DNA from: Anaeramoeba flamelloides | Lineage: Eukaryota; Metamonada; Anaeramoebidae | DNA length: 64,000 nucleotides | Assembly (NCBI GenBank): GCA_027625915.1 | Contig: JANTQA010000015.1 | Span: forward strand, 7,655,001 to 7,719,000 | Reading direction: 5' to 3' | Shown: one piece after another, positions 23,609-35,514 of the stretch | How the letters are laid out: each line of letters begins with the position of its first letter | How positions within the stretch are numbered: the first letter of the stretch is position 1 | Made by a program: the position numbers and the translations under genes | The notes under the pieces: model-generated | Databases searched by the model: none | Told to the model about the DNA's origin: nothing | The model's input: only the letters and a program-made list of their open reading frames with translations

Positions 23609-24934
23609 AAGATAATATTGGAAATCTATTGTAAGACAATTTCAGTTTTTCGTAAAAGTTAAATAAAAAAAAATACTTTCTCAAATAAAAGATTTTTTTT
23701 TCAGGATTTTTTAATTTTATTCGTAGTTATTATTTTGAGCTTTTGAAGTACAACTCATAAGAGTTTTTGTGGTTTTTAATTTCTCAGGTATTAATATTTT
23801 TACGATCTTTAACGATATTTTAAAATTGAAAACAAAAATCTAGTATTGATATTGGATAATATTTTATTTATCCTTAAAAAGTTAAAATCATATTACACTA
23901 TTGAATTTTGAAATTGTTTTTCTTCATTGGTGATGTAACAAAAAAAAAGTTTTTTTTTAAATGAAGTAATCAAATAAATATTATTTAATAATAATCGTTG
24001 TAATACAATTTCTTTTATTTTGATTTTTATATATCTTCTATCTTCTTAAATTTTGGAAATAATTCCTAGTGTTTTTATTTTGGTTACAAAAATGTTTGAC
24101 TTTTACTCCTTGTTTTTCAAGCGTCTTTCAAAAAAACCAATTTGAGTTGGGTTAACAGATTTTGTTTAAATACTTATTTTATTTTTTTGGAGGACTTTTT
24201 TGAGAAGATCCTGGATTTTAATTTTGAAGTGAGTCAAGGAATTTTTGCGAATTAAAATAAAATTTTCTATTTTAAAATTCTAAAAACCAGTAAAATTTGC
24301 AAATTTTCACAGATTTGTATTTTTGGCTTCTGGAAAAAGATTGAAGCATGATTTATCAAAAGAAGGAGTTTTGTCTGTTAAATTTTTTTTCTCAAAAAAT
24401 AAAATTGGTTCGTATCGAAATATTTGAAAAAAAGTATTCTCGAACCAACTATTTTTTAAAGCTTTTTGGGTTAGGTTAGTACTTGGTTTTTGTTTTTTGA
24501 AAATCAAAAATAAAAAGAATGTGGAGAAATTGTGGGTTTGGTATTATGAATGAATTTCCAAAGTTTAAAGAAATATACTCTAACATTCTTAGGTTTTGAA
24601 TTGTTTGACTTCAAATAACTCTGTGTAGAATTTTCTTATCATAAAAAGCTTTACTTCTCATTTAATTAAAATCTTTATTTTATCTTTAAAATTGGCAATA
24701 AGGATCTAAATAGTTTTCTAATAATACAACAACATATGAGATATTTCTGAAAATTTCTTTTAAGTTAGAATTGTCAAGATTTTTAGTGTATCAATTTTAA
24801 AATCATGTCTCTAAAAATAAGAGAAAACACAAATATTTTTTTGCCATTATTAAACAACTTTGGAAAAACAAAACTATTTATTATTTAACTTATAATTTAC
24901 TTGTTTTTACTAAAAATTAGAAATATTTTTGTTA
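23609..24934. other. AT-rich spacer without gene
   Basis: Upstream region of the radical SAM gene. I see only A/T-rich sequence and chance frames. Confidence 0.6.
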
Positions 24935-25571
24935 CAGTGGTCAAAATAATGTGTTCAGAAAAGTTTAAAACATGTGTTACAATACAAAAAGTGTGTTTTT
25001 TTGTTACTGGTATATAAATTAAAAATAGTAAACAATTTCACTTCATTTTCAATTTCCTTTTTCAAACAAAGCCACAAATTACAACCTATTTCGTGGATAA
25101 GTCAATTTAGAAAGAAAAATCTGGAAAAAGGAAGTGAAAATTTTTTCCCTTTTAGAATTCAAATATCAGTATAGAAGCCTAAATATTAATCGATCCAAGA
25201 AACTGACAACAAACCGCCAAGCAAATCTGGTATTGATTTCTTGAAGTTCTATTATCAAAAGAGAAATTCAAAAAATTAAGGATCAAATTGGAAAATTTAT
25301 CTCAAAAAAAAGAGTAAATTTTTGATAAAATTTTTTTTGAAAAAAATTTCAAAAAAACTGTGAAAAATTGAGAAAAATTACGAAAAATTTTATTCATTGA
25401 AATTAAAAGTTACGAAAAATTTCAAGGAATTTACGTTCAAAATTGAGTTTAAATTTATGTATACTACTGGATAGTGGATTGTAAGTTCCATTGAAACAAT
25501 TAGAAAAAAAGAAACGGATTATATTTGGAAACATTGATTATAGTCTTTTTACCGCTTTATTTTGATACCGG
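24935..25571. mobile_element. Tc1-style non-autonomous element family B, copy 1, with nested MITE H
   Basis: Left end CAGTGGTCAAAATAATGTG after TA (24933-24934); right end CGCTTTATTTTGATACCGG before TA (25572-25573), its imperfect reverse complement. Copies at 33909-34375 and 34974-35449 share the interior. This copy is about 160 bases longer because it carries the element at 25017-25169. No transposase frame is present. Confidence 0.82.
25017..25169. mobile_element. MITE family H nested in family B
   Basis: Begins CTGGTATATAAATT after TA (25015-25016) and ends GAATTCAAATATCAG before TA (25170-25171). Inner arms are TTTCACTTCATTTTC and GGAAGTGAAAA. The family B copy at 33909-34375 has the corresponding uninterrupted site (TTTGTTGTAGAAGACC near 33970), so the insertion and its TA duplication can be read directly. 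Confidence 0.82.
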
Positions 25572-26753
25572 TAAAATATGATTGTAAATTCCTTCAGACA
25601 AAAACTAAGAAATAAAAATACTCAAAAATTCAGATAAAAAATTTAAATAAACACTTTTTATCAGACAAAAGGACTACACGTGTCCAAGAATGATTTCTTA
25701 ATTTTTCATTTTTTTTTTTTTGGGAAAAATTGTGATTTTTCATTAGCTGTGATACTTTTCCAAAATACGATCAAGGGTTAAGAAACTTGAGAAAATCTCT
25801 GGTTTATTGAGTAACATTCTATTATCTAAAAAAAAGAAAGTAATCGATTTGTCGGTAAAAATGTTGAGACAAAATTGAAAATACTTTTTTTCAAAAAACA
25901 AACAAACTCAAACATCTTCAATAGTTTATTAAATTGGATTTTTGTTATTTAAAATATCTAATATAATAACAAGTTTCCTGAAAAATGGATACATTCTCAA
26001 AAATTATCATAGCTATGGAAAAATCAATAATTTTTCCCAAAAAAAAAAAAAAAAAATTCAGAAATCATTACAGAAATGTGGATGAACTTTCTGTGTGGGA
26101 TTTTACATATTTATAAACTTGGTTGTTATAAAACAAGGATTGCTTTAGATTTTTTTTTGTAATTTAGTTTTTCAAATAAAAACAAGAGAAAACTACAGAT
26201 TATTCATTTTCACAATAAATAAAAGTAAAATAAATAATATTTATAACATCAATTGTGGTTTAAACCCCTATAAAATGAAAAAAATTGAAAAGGTAAAAGA
26301 TATTTGAAGCTTATCATCTATTTCTATTTTCAATTTTAAAATATTTCAATAAAAAAGGTAGAAACTAGATTTAATTTGGAGAAATTGTCTCAAAATAACA
26401 ATTACGACCAAATATTAATCAAGACGAAAAATAAATAATTCGGGTGCAGTTTGTTAAATAATCTGTGTTGACATAAATAGTTATTTGCTAAATTTTAGTT
26501 TTGATTTTGAACGTTTTTATTTTAAAATATTTTTTTGAAAATTTTTTAAAAAGTGTTCTTGTTTATAATAAATTTTATCATTTTTTTTAAATATGGGTTT
26601 CAAATTTTATTTTGTTATTCCTTGATATATACAGTTTAGAAAAAATGTATTTTCCAAATCAAACAATGTATACAATAATACATTTCAGTAAACAATTTTC
26701 CCTTGGCCGAACAGCTTCAATCACCCTATTTAAGAACTAACCCAACCAAATAC
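25572..26753. other. AT-rich spacer without gene
   Basis: No gene seen. A short coding-like island ends this spacer at about 26690-26750, next to a MITE (see findings). Confidence 0.5.
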
Positions 26754-26948
26754 AGCCAGTTCCAATTTTGAGACACGAAATTTGAACCAAAGTTAAGATA
26801 CCAAAATAATCTCAAATTAATGTACAAAATTCAAATTCTAATGAAATAATTTGTATTAAAAAAAATCCAAAACGTGTGCCTTAGTTTGAGATTTTTTTTT
26901 GTATCTTAAATATAGTTAAAGTTTATGTCTTGAAAGTGGAAATGGTTG
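26754..26948. mobile_element. palindromic MITE family A, copy 2
   Basis: CAGCCAGTTCCAATTTTGAG at the left end and GGAAATGGTTG at the right, TA on both sides (26752-26753, 26949-26950). The size is 195 bases, the same as copy 1. Confidence 0.85.
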
Positions 26949-26950
26949 TA

Positions 26951-28010
26951 TAATTTAAATAACGTCTATTCTCTATTGATTATAAAATTATCCTCATAAT
27001 ATGCCCTAAGAACATAAAAGGACAACTTCGACCATTCTTAATGAAGAAAATGTTTGATATTCTTTATAAAAGATCAGAAATATGCTCAGTATTCAAAGTA
27101 AAAAAAATAAATAAAAAAAAATAATTTTATCAGGTTTTTATTGTATTTTAATTTTTTTTTTAGTGAGATTAATCCTCATTTAAAAAAAAAAAAAATTCAG
27201 ATTAAAAAAGAAAAAAAAAAGGAAAAAAAAAATATACACTAAAATATAGCATAAAGAATTAGAACTGAATTAGGATAAATGCTTTAATCCCGATTATTGG
27301 TTTAAATCCATATAAATAAATCAATTGTATTATTTCAAATCTAGAATATCTGAATAACAATTTATAATAGTTAAATTTTTATATAAGAATTTCATGACAA
27401 AATAGAACGTTAGAATTAATTTTACCTTTTTTATTCTAAAATAATTACTATTTCTTAATTATTTAATTTCATTTTATTAAATGTTAATTTTTTAACTTTA
27501 ACTTGGTTATTAAATATAAAGAAGGTTTGAAATTTTGAATAATAATAAAAAAAAAAAAAAAAATGGTAGTTAGGTTAGTTGAACGAAATTTGAAATTCTC
27601 TTGGTTGGCAATTGAAAATATAAAATAATAAAAAATCAAAAGGTATTATCTAAAAAAATTTGTTTAATAATTTTTTACAAAACAAAATGAGGAAAATTTT
27701 TCTAAAAATTTAGTGATTTAATGAATAACTTTTGGAAATTTATAATTATAATAATTACAAAAATATTACTCAATATTAAAAAATAAAATAGAATGAAAAA
27801 ATTGAGTAAAATGTTTTTTGATAAATTTTCAAAAAAAGAAATAATTTAAAATACTTTTTTCAAAATAAAATGTTTTTTTTTTTTTGATTTTTAAAAAAGT
27901 AAAACATAAAAAAGAAGGAAGAAAGGGAAATATATTTTAAAAAAAGTGAATCAAAAATAAAAATAAAAAAAAAAAATATAAAATATGATCAAAAATCAGA
28001 ACAATATCGA
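26951..28010. other. AT-rich spacer without gene
   Basis: Downstream flank of PIG-M. A short open stretch at about 27001-27105 (GQLRPFLMKKMFDILYKRS on the plus strand) is the only coding-like piece; the rest is A/T runs. Confidence 0.5.
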
Positions 28011-29420
28011 TTATTTCTCTTTTTTGTTTTTATTGTTTTGAGTAAGGAAGGGGAATTTGGTAATTTTTCCATTTTTAAACATATTTGAAAATCTATGATC
28101 TTTAATTATCTGTATAATAATGAATAAATTGCTTAAGAAGAACAGTATTCCTGCGACCCAAATACTAAAGAAAGTGTTCTGGCCTAAGAATTCAAGGTTA
28201 TATGCTCTCTGTAGCCAAAAACCTTGTGTGACTAGCCACGATATTATTAGCAGCACTGGTTTCCAAATATTCATTTTCGAGGCTGGCACTATTAAGGGGA
28301 GCAAACAAAAATACCAAGCAAAGTATTGGACAGTCATCACTTTATTAAACATTACAAATATAAATGTGTTTAAAAAACAGCAATAGATTGGATCCTTATA
28401 GTATTTGACTGTAAACAACAAAATTAATAAGAGTTGTGGAAGGAAAGCAGCTAGTGAAGCCAAAGACCCGTGTTGTGTTTCAAGCGCTGAAAGATACAAT
28501 TGGTAGAAATAAACTGAAAAGTTGTGTCTGTTATCGTGTCTAATAACATGATACAAATAGGTCTCATATAAAAATTCCCAGCCATAAAGATAATAAAATA
28601 AGATGTTTAAGGCAAAAAAGAATCCTGCTGAAAGAAATGCGAAAAGTAAACGATCTTTATTGAAAAAATGCAGAACGGTTTTGAAAATACTTTTTTTGTT
28701 TTGTTGAATAATTTGCTTTTCTTTTTGTTGTGTTTTTTTTGTATTATTCTGCTTTTTTTTATTGTTCTGTTTTCCTTTGCCTTTTCCGTTGCCTTTTCCT
28801 TTTCCATTTCCTTTTTCATTTTCATTTTCATTTTCATTTTGCGTTGTTATTGTTTTATTAGGCTTTGCCCGATAGTCATCGTTCATCATAAAAAATAAAG
28901 GAAAAGCATAAAAAACAGGGAAAATTTTAAAATGCACAGCAAGACCAAAAACTAAGGAACCCAAAATTAATTTTTTTGTTGTAACCAAATATAACGACAA
29001 AAGAACTAATAAACAAACAACAGACTCTGCATTTCCTCTTGTAGAAATGTTTATTATCATTGGGTTGAAGAGCCACAAGCACGAACAAAAGATGGATTTC
29101 TTTTCAGAGACACCACGTTGAATTAACATTTTATAAATGATCCAGCCGACACACAAATCACAAACACAAAACAATAATTTGCCAAACAGGATATTCGCTG
29201 TCACACTTGGTAAGACTAAATAAGACAATAACGGGGTGTACCTGTAGGTCGATCTCATATATGGTGATTGCCCTTCAGCAACAAATCTGGATGCATCTGT
29301 GAAGACAATATAATCTATATCGGTGTATTTGACTTGGAGGTGTTCGTCTTGCCAGTTTCCATAAAAAATAAGGACTAAGCGTAATAAAAAAGAGATAAAA
29401 AATGTTAGAAACAATTTCAT
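28011..29420 (-). CDS. PIGM: GPI mannosyltransferase 1 (PIG-M/GPI14)
   Basis: 469 residues in one exon, against about 420 in animals. This ER membrane enzyme adds the first, alpha-1,4-linked mannose from dolichol-phosphate-mannose to the GPI precursor. Hallmarks: the catalytic DxD in KYTDIDYIVFTDA (Asp34/Asp36) after the first membrane helix, SPYMRSTYRYTPLLS, STRGNAES, VHFKIFPV, the lumenal GWEFLYETYLYHVIRHDNRH block, and FNKVMTVQYFAWY near the C-terminus. Around eight to ten hydrophobic segments fit the family topology. The extra length is a Lys/Asn/Gln-rich low-complexity insert at about residues 185-250, encoded by a near-simple repeat at 28670-28860, in a loop between membrane segments. 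The start at 29420 leads straight into the first helix. The gene is divergent from the small gene at 30213, with 792 bases between. Confidence 0.96.
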   Translation of the reverse strand: MKLFLTFFISFLLRLVLIFYGNWQDEHLQVKYTDIDYIVFTDASRFVAEGQSPYMRSTYRYTPLLSYLVLPSVTANILFGKLLFCVCDLCVGWIIYKMLIQRGVSEKKSIFCSCLWLFNPMIINISTRGNAESVVCLLVLLSLYLVTTKKLILGSLVFGLAVHFKIFPVFYAFPLFFMMNDDYRAKPNKTITTQNENENENEKGNGKGKGNGKGKGKQNNKKKQNNTKKTQQKEKQIIQQNKKSIFKTVLHFFNKDRLLFAFLSAGFFFALNILFYYLYGWEFLYETYLYHVIRHDNRHNFSVYFYQLYLSALETQHGSLASLAAFLPQLLLILLFTVKYYKDPIYCCFLNTFIFVMFNKVMTVQYFAWYFCLLPLIVPASKMNIWKPVLLIISWLVTQGFWLQRAYNLEFLGQNTFFSIWVAGILFFLSNLFIIIQIIKDHRFSNMFKNGKITKFPFLTQNNKNKKEK

Positions 29421-30212
29421 TTCAAAAAAAAAAAGAAAATTTGAAAAAAAATAAATAAAATCAAATTGTTACATTATTCGAATCCAAAACGTTTATTTTT
29501 AGGGAATTTGTCTTCAGGTATGTGTACCAATTATTCGAGTGAAAATTTCTGTCTTTGTCTTTATTGCTAGTTTTTTGATTTTGTCTTTTTTTTTGGTACT
29601 TTTTGAGAATAAATTCCAAAATTATACTCAAATATTAGGACTCTTTACAAAACAGGAAGACGGTTTGATCAGAATTAGTTTTGTTTAACAACCAACAGAC
29701 ATTTTTTTTGAACAAAGCATCCACAGTTTTTCAATCAGTAATATGTTGCACAAGAATTTCATATCTTGTTTTGCAAAATCAAATCCATGACAGTTTATAT
29801 CAACTTTTGAAAAGAATTTTTTAGGTTGCAAGTATCTAAACAGACGTTACAAAATTGAAATCATAAGTTTCTAGTCTTTTAAGACTTCGTAAGACAGTAT
29901 TTTCAACATTACCAATTCAGACTTTTCACATTTTTTATCAAATTGAAACCAAACTTGTATTGTAATCGCAAAGAATGAATTTTGAAATTAATTATGTTTA
30001 AAGAACTTCAAAATTGACAAAAAATTCCAAACAAGTATTTTCACCATTAAGTTTTATCTATTTCCTTTTCAATATTTAATCATTTTTTAACAGATTAGCT
30101 TTTTATTTTTTTGTTTTTTTATTTTTGATAATTTCTCTTTGATTCTAATAAGAGAACCTAAACAACAAACGCTTGCTGCACCTTTCAAATTCAAAACCCA
30201 TATAAAATTCAG
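29421..30212. promoter_or_regulatory. intergenic region between divergent genes
   Basis: The 792 bases between PIG-M and the unknown gene at 30213 must contain both promoters. No specific site stands out. A pyrimidine-rich stretch and a CTTTCAAATTC block lie just before the 30213 start. Confidence 0.4.
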
Positions 30213-30560
30213 ATGACAACGAATAAGAAAAAAACTCGTTCAGAGGACCCAAACGAAGCGCTTCTCCAACGTGGAATCATGCTTGACAAATTAAACACAA
30301 AAAAGAAATCCTCCGATTTTAAAGACTTTTCTTCTTATAGGATACTTGGTAATGAACTGGAGCTCGATGTTTTAACACCAAACCAACTTCCTTTGGAAAG
30401 CTTAGATTCAGTTTTACCAAGATCAGAAAAAGATTTAAAAGAATTATTAATAGAAGAAGGAATACACTTTGATTTGTTGCCAAAAATCCCCCGTAATGTT
30501 AAATTTACAGATTTTATTCCAAACAATGGAACGTATTCAATAAAAACAAAGTTAAAGTAA
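30213..30560 (+). CDS. small conserved-looking protein of unknown function
   Basis: 115 residues beginning MTTNKKKTRSEDPNEALLQR. Composition is balanced (Leu, Glu, Asp, Pro and Lys) with mixed codons, unlike the Phe/Asn/Lys chance frames elsewhere. A basic N-terminus is followed by a soluble region (LGNELELDVLTPNQLPLESL, DLKELLIEEGIHFDLLPKIP) with predicted helix and loop character. There is no signal peptide, membrane segment or metal motif. It has its own stop followed by A/T-rich sequence, so a short single-exon gene is likely. I do not recognise the family. Confidence 0.65.
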   Translation: MTTNKKKTRSEDPNEALLQRGIMLDKLNTKKKSSDFKDFSSYRILGNELELDVLTPNQLPLESLDSVLPRSEKDLKELLIEEGIHFDLLPKIPRNVKFTDFIPNNGTYSIKTKLK

Positions 30561-30971
30561 AACAAAATAATAAAGAAAATTAACTAGATAAAAATTTTTT
30601 GTTTTTTTTGTTAAAGTTTATGTGAGAAAAATTATCAAGAACTTATTTTTGCAAAGCACAAACCTCTTTTAAAAGAATAAACCAAGAATACCTTATTTTT
30701 CAAGATCACTTCAAGGAAATTCTGACAACAAAAATATTCTTACCAACCCCCAACAATTCGTTCCTGTAATTTCTTTTCAACCATCCTTTATTTTCTTTAT
30801 TGGATTTTTTTTTGTTGTGTTATTTGTTAAGGACTATCTTTATTTTTTGGTATCTAAAGACTATTTTTATTTCTAAAAGCATATTTGTCGACTTAAAAGA
30901 ATGTTGAGCCAAGAGATCTTGTTCAAATTAAAAATTTAGGTTTTTTTTTTTTGATTTTTGTATTTTGGGTA

Positions 30972-31433
30972 ACTGTCGAGAGAAAAATTTTGGACACAGA
31001 AAAATGGTTGAACACCACTTTTAATTGGAAGCATTACTGAAAATGATTTTTAATTTCAATCTTTTGTGAAATAAATAAAGAAAATAACAATAATCTACTT
31101 ATTAGAATAACTATTAATGTAATTCTACTTTTTGCAAAACCTTATCTCTTATAATCTAAAACAAGTTAAAAAATTACCATTTTCAGAATTAATAGTAAAC
31201 TTTACTAGAACTTTGATTTTTGTTAAAAGAGCATGATCTACTTTTAGTTATCAACCATTTAAATGAGTATTCTACACAAACCACAGATTAATGAACTTGT
31301 AACACCTTTAAACCCGGATTTATATAAAAGTCACCTTGTTATCAATAGCATTTGATTTTCAATTTTACTAATGTTCCCAATTAAAAATGGTTTCCAACCA
31401 TTTTTCTGTGTCCAACTTTTTCCTCTCAAAAGT
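30972..31433. mobile_element. inverted-repeat element J
   Basis: About 70-base terminal inverted repeats: left ACTGTCGAGAG then TTGGACACAGAAAAATGG at 30994; right, on the opposite strand, ACTTTTGAGAGG then TTGGACACAGAAAAATGG. The left flank is TA; the right flank is AA, so the duplication is not clean. The internal open frame at 31387-31569 is part of the repeat arm, not a gene. Confidence 0.65.
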
Positions 31434-33104
31434 AAAATCTTTTTATTATGCAAATTCGAAATTTACCCTGAAAAGGTTTGAAAATCAAAATTCCTCTGGT
31501 TTAGGGTGTATTCATATTATTTTTAATCACCATAAAGTTTACTTTGAGCGCATAATTATACTAAATTGAAAATAATTTAGATAGAACTCTACAGGGGAAA
31601 TACTTAATCGATTTTAAATTTGCCTTTTTTTGTTCAAAAATTTCATTAATTTTTTTAGGATCAAGAAATGTTTTTTTTTTTTTTTTCAAATCCTCAAAAT
31701 ACCAAAATTTGAATTAGTTTGTATTTCCTTTAATTTTCATTCTTTTGATTAATTTTTGTTGTTAATTTATTGTATTTCAGCGCAAACATATGAAAAAATA
31801 TGAATAACCTTAACAAAAAGAAACGAACAAAATAGCTACTTTGGCAAATATCTAAGAATTATTGAAAAATCACAAATTAAATTGAATCTTGCCTATTTTT
31901 GTACTAGAAGAAAAATATTTGCCGAAAATTGAAGAAAATGAAGTTTACAAAACCAAAAACATAAAAAAGAATGATTTTTTTTTTGATTATCAACCTTGTA
32001 TTTTGAAAATGATAACCATTTTAAACTTGTTTTTGTTTTTTTAATTGAATATTCCACCAATGATGATCTTTTGAATCTTTACGCTTATTTCTTTTAATTT
32101 TTTAAACAAAAAGAAGTATCCTTTCTGATTATCATTCTGAGAGAGTAACTTTTGTTTCAAGTATTTTGAAAATTCAGAGTAGTGACTTAAATCCTTAAAG
32201 GTGAAAAAATGTTTAGGTTAGGATCCTTTTTTTTTTTTTGTATTGAAATTCAAAGAAACAAAATTGAAATTTGTTGATCTCTTTTTTCTTTTGGTGATTT
32301 TTTTTTTATTTTTTGTATTGACCTTTTCTAGTTAAACTACAATTCTAATATCGCAGGTAAAATGGGGGGCTGAAAAGGGTGTTAATGAGAGGAAGATTGT
32401 TAAACAATTGGAATTCAAAATTTTAGTTGTCGTATTGTTGGAGCTTTCCAAATTAGAATTTTCAAATTGTAAAAAAGGGGCTTAAGGGGGTAGTCACGGT
32501 AAAGGAAAAATTTTCACTTTTTTACAATTTTGAAGAGGATCAGAAAATAACATTTTTTATTTTGGTTGTAACTCATTGATTTTTTTTATTTAAAGTACTA
32601 CATTCATTAGATTTTTTAATTTTTTTTTTTCAAAAGTCTCAAAGAAATTGCCACAATAGAATGTTGAGTTGGATTGCTTAAAATAGTGTAACAAATGTTG
32701 AATGACTTATCTTTTGTCCTTATCTCAACCTTATATTGTGGCATTTAATTTTTTCATTTTTTATTTTTTCATCATTTTTGAATTTTTTTAATCATGACAA
32801 CAAAAGCAATTAGAAATATTGTTTTATCAGTGATATTTGGAATTAATGGATTTTGTTTAAAAAGAACAATAACATTAAAATCGAGAGAATCACAAAAGGA
32901 AACATGAATGCGACTTAAATAGCTAGAAGGATTCCAAAAAAAGAATAATTATCCCAAAATATTACTTGCTAGGATTTTAAATAGTTGGATTTGACGGAAT
33001 TGGAAAATTGAATATGATTATATTCTATCAAATTTTAAACCACAAAATAACTATAAGTTTTATTCTAAGAATCTAAAATTATCCTTTCCCAAAAAAAAAC
33101 TAAA
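31434..33104. other. AT-rich spacer with a small hairpin
   Basis: No gene seen. At 32646-32745 the sequence ATTGCCACAATAGAATGTTG is mirrored by AACCTTATATTGTGGCAT, an approximately 100-base hairpin that may be a tiny MITE. At 32345-32520 there is a G-rich patch (TGGGGGGCTG, GGGGCTTAAGGGGG) without open frames. Confidence 0.5.
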
Positions 33105-33300
33105 TCCCATTCCAAAAATTTGGACACACCCAAAATCAAAAATAGGAAAACAAAAATCAATTTATTATATTTTTCCAAATGTAATATAAAATCACATTTA
33201 AGTAACATAGAATTAATGTTTTTATAAGTAATAATTTTCATCCAAATAAAAGAAAACAATATAAAACGAAAAAAATCAAAACCAGTGTGTCCAAAATAAT
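33105..33300. mobile_element. palindromic element next to family G
   Basis: TTTGGACACACCCAAAATC near 33119 is mirrored by CAAAACCAGTGTGTCCAAA near 33276. The open frame on the minus strand across it (Phe/Leu/Ile-rich) is a by-product of the A/T composition. Confidence 0.45.
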
Positions 33301-33620
33301 AAAACAAGCTGAACAAAAAATCTCTTGGTAAATTTGTTGAAAATTTCACCAACAATTGTTGATCGATCAAATGATAAGATACCATCGACCAATTGTATGT
33401 GCGTTTTCAATTTAAGAAACTCAACACTAACATTCTATCAACCATAGAAAAAAAAATACCAAATCTAACTAAACAGATTTTGTAACTCGAAAAAAACGAA
33501 ATGAAAACAAAAACAAAAAAGAAAAAAAATCAAATAGTTTGTAAAATCAAATAATAATTTCCCAATTGAATGTAAATTATGATATTACTATTCTTTTGAA
33601 AGTGTAAACTATGTCTAAGT
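33290..33620 (+). repeat. dispersed repeat family G, copy 3 (partial)
   Basis: Matches 1000-1330 block by block: AATTTGTTGAAAATT, GTTGATCGATCAAATG, AGATACCAT, AACTCAACACTAAC and AAAATGAAAACAAAAA-like runs. More diverged than the copies at the two window ends. Confidence 0.55.
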
Positions 33621-33908
33621 GTTTGGAATTAAGTTTATTTAAATAAAACAAAAAAATCAAAACTAACTATTTTATCAATATATTCTCTCTTTTTTTTATT
33701 ATTGAATAATACTTAAAAAAAAAATAATCAAATTATTTTTTTAAAAAAATTTCTTAGAGAATCTACGATCACACGCCACTATAATAAAATACTCTTATCT
33801 CATCTCTCTTAAATTTTTATGATCTCTTCTGGTGTAGCTACTCCCTTACAGAAATATTCCCAAAATACCAAAAATGTACTATACAAATTGGGTTTTTATT
33901 TTATTATA

Positions 33909-34375
33909 CTGTTACCGAAAGAATGCGTACAGAAAGGGTTAGTCAGTGTTTCAAAATAAAATCCGTGTTTGTTTGTTGTAGAAGACCGATACATTAATTG
34001 ATCAAAGAAACCAACAATATATTATGAGTAAATATGGTACTGATTTTTTAAACTTCTAGTATTTTATATGATATTCTAAAAATAAAGGATCCAATTAAAA
34101 AACAAATATCTTAAAAAATAGAGTGAATTAAGGATTACAAAAAAGTATTAGACAAAAAAAAAAACTGAGAAAATTAAGAAAAAATCTTGAAAAATTGCAA
34201 TACTAATTTAAAATTTACAGTAAATATCCAGATGTTTACTTTCAAAATCGATTTGAACTTTGGTATATTATTGAGTGATGAATTGGATGTTCCCTTGAAA
34301 CAAGTAGAAAAAAAATTACGGATATATTTTGAAACACGGATTCTAGTTGTTGTGAATGTATTTTTTTGATCACTG
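33909..34375. mobile_element. Tc1-style element family B, copy 2
   Basis: Starts CTGTTACCGAAAGAATGCG after TA (33907-33908) and ends TTTTTTGATCACTG before TA (34376-34377). At 467 bases it lacks the nested element found in copy 1. The inner frame at 34187-34369 is not coding. Confidence 0.8.
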
Positions 34376-34973
34376 TATGAATAAAATTGTTCTTAATTGT
34401 GAATTCTACACATTCATCAAATCTAAAATTTGGAAATAAAAAAAATAAAAAAATCTTGGTGTGTATGCATGTGAAAAATCTTTTATTAATGACCAGACAC
34501 AAAACAAGATGGTTTTATTGATTGGCTTTTTTGTGATCATTGGTTATAAGTCTTTCATTTTTTTTTGAAGAATTCTCTATGAAATAAGAAACCAATAAAT
34601 CGGAAGAGCGAATAAGAAACATAAAAATCTATAAATTTCTCAGGTGCCACAAAAAAAAAAAATTAATAAATAAAGAATGATAGAATAGTAGCACTCCATG
34701 ATTTCTTCTGTAATAAATGTTGGCCTGTCTTTTGTTTCATTTTTTTTTTAAAAACCTTTTGTCACTTTTTGTCGAAAGATTTGATATTGGGTTTGTGGTA
34801 ATCCAATAAAAAGCCTTCCCAAAGCCTAAAATCCATTTTAAAAAATAAAACCCGTTCTTTTTTTTCTAATTGTTCCAACACAAAAACTAATTTCCTACAC
34901 AATAGTATAACTAAGTTTAATACAATTTTGAAAGTAATAAAAAACTTAAGGTCTTGAGTAAAATTTACAATTA
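34376..34973. other. AT-rich spacer between two family B copies
   Basis: No gene seen; A/T-rich with chance frames only. Confidence 0.5.
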
Positions 34974-35449
34974 TTGTAGTCAAAATAAAGCGTTCAAAAA
35001 AATTAAATCCATGTTTCAAAATAAATGTTGATTTTTTTTGTTATAGATGAACTATACATCAACCCAAAGAAACCAATAATAATACCTCAAAATAAATATG
35101 GTATTGGTTTCTTAAAGTTCTATTATTTAAAAAGAAATTCTAAAAATGAAGGATCAAATTTGAAAAATTATCTCCAAAAATTGAGTAAATTTTTGAAAAT
35201 ATTTTAATCATCTCAAAAAAAAAAAATTTAAGAAAATTTTGAATACTCTGGAAAACTTTCAACAAATTGCATTCATAATTTAAATTTTACTGAAAATATC
35301 CAGATCTTTACTTTCAAAATTGATTTGAACTTAGGTATACTATTGGATATTCGATTGGATATTGACTTGTAACAAGAAGAAAAAAAAGAACACGGATTAT
35401 AAAATAAACAGGGGTTATAGTTGTTGTGAACGCATTATTTTGATCAGTG
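34974..35449. mobile_element. Tc1-style element family B, copy 3
   Basis: TA (34972-34973), left end TTGTAGTCAAAATAAAGCG, right end CGCATTATTTTGATCAGTG, TA (35450-35451). At 476 bases, it is aligned over its whole length with copy 2. Confidence 0.82.
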
Positions 35450-35514
35450 TATGAATAAAATTTGTTTTTAAAATTATCATCTAATAGTCTCAGGTTTTTT
35501 GAAATTTCTCTGTT

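Noticed and set aside
28607-28898. Lys/Met/Glu-rich and Phe-rich frames inside PIG-M
   Set aside because: Alternative frames of the simple repeat encoding the PIG-M insert.
31387-31569. 60-residue frame at the right end of element J
   Set aside because: Its first half is the terminal repeat arm, which also occurs inverted at 30972.
33065-33385. 106-residue hydrophobic minus-strand frame
   Set aside because: Lies across a palindromic element and a family G repeat; hydrophobicity follows from T-rich composition.
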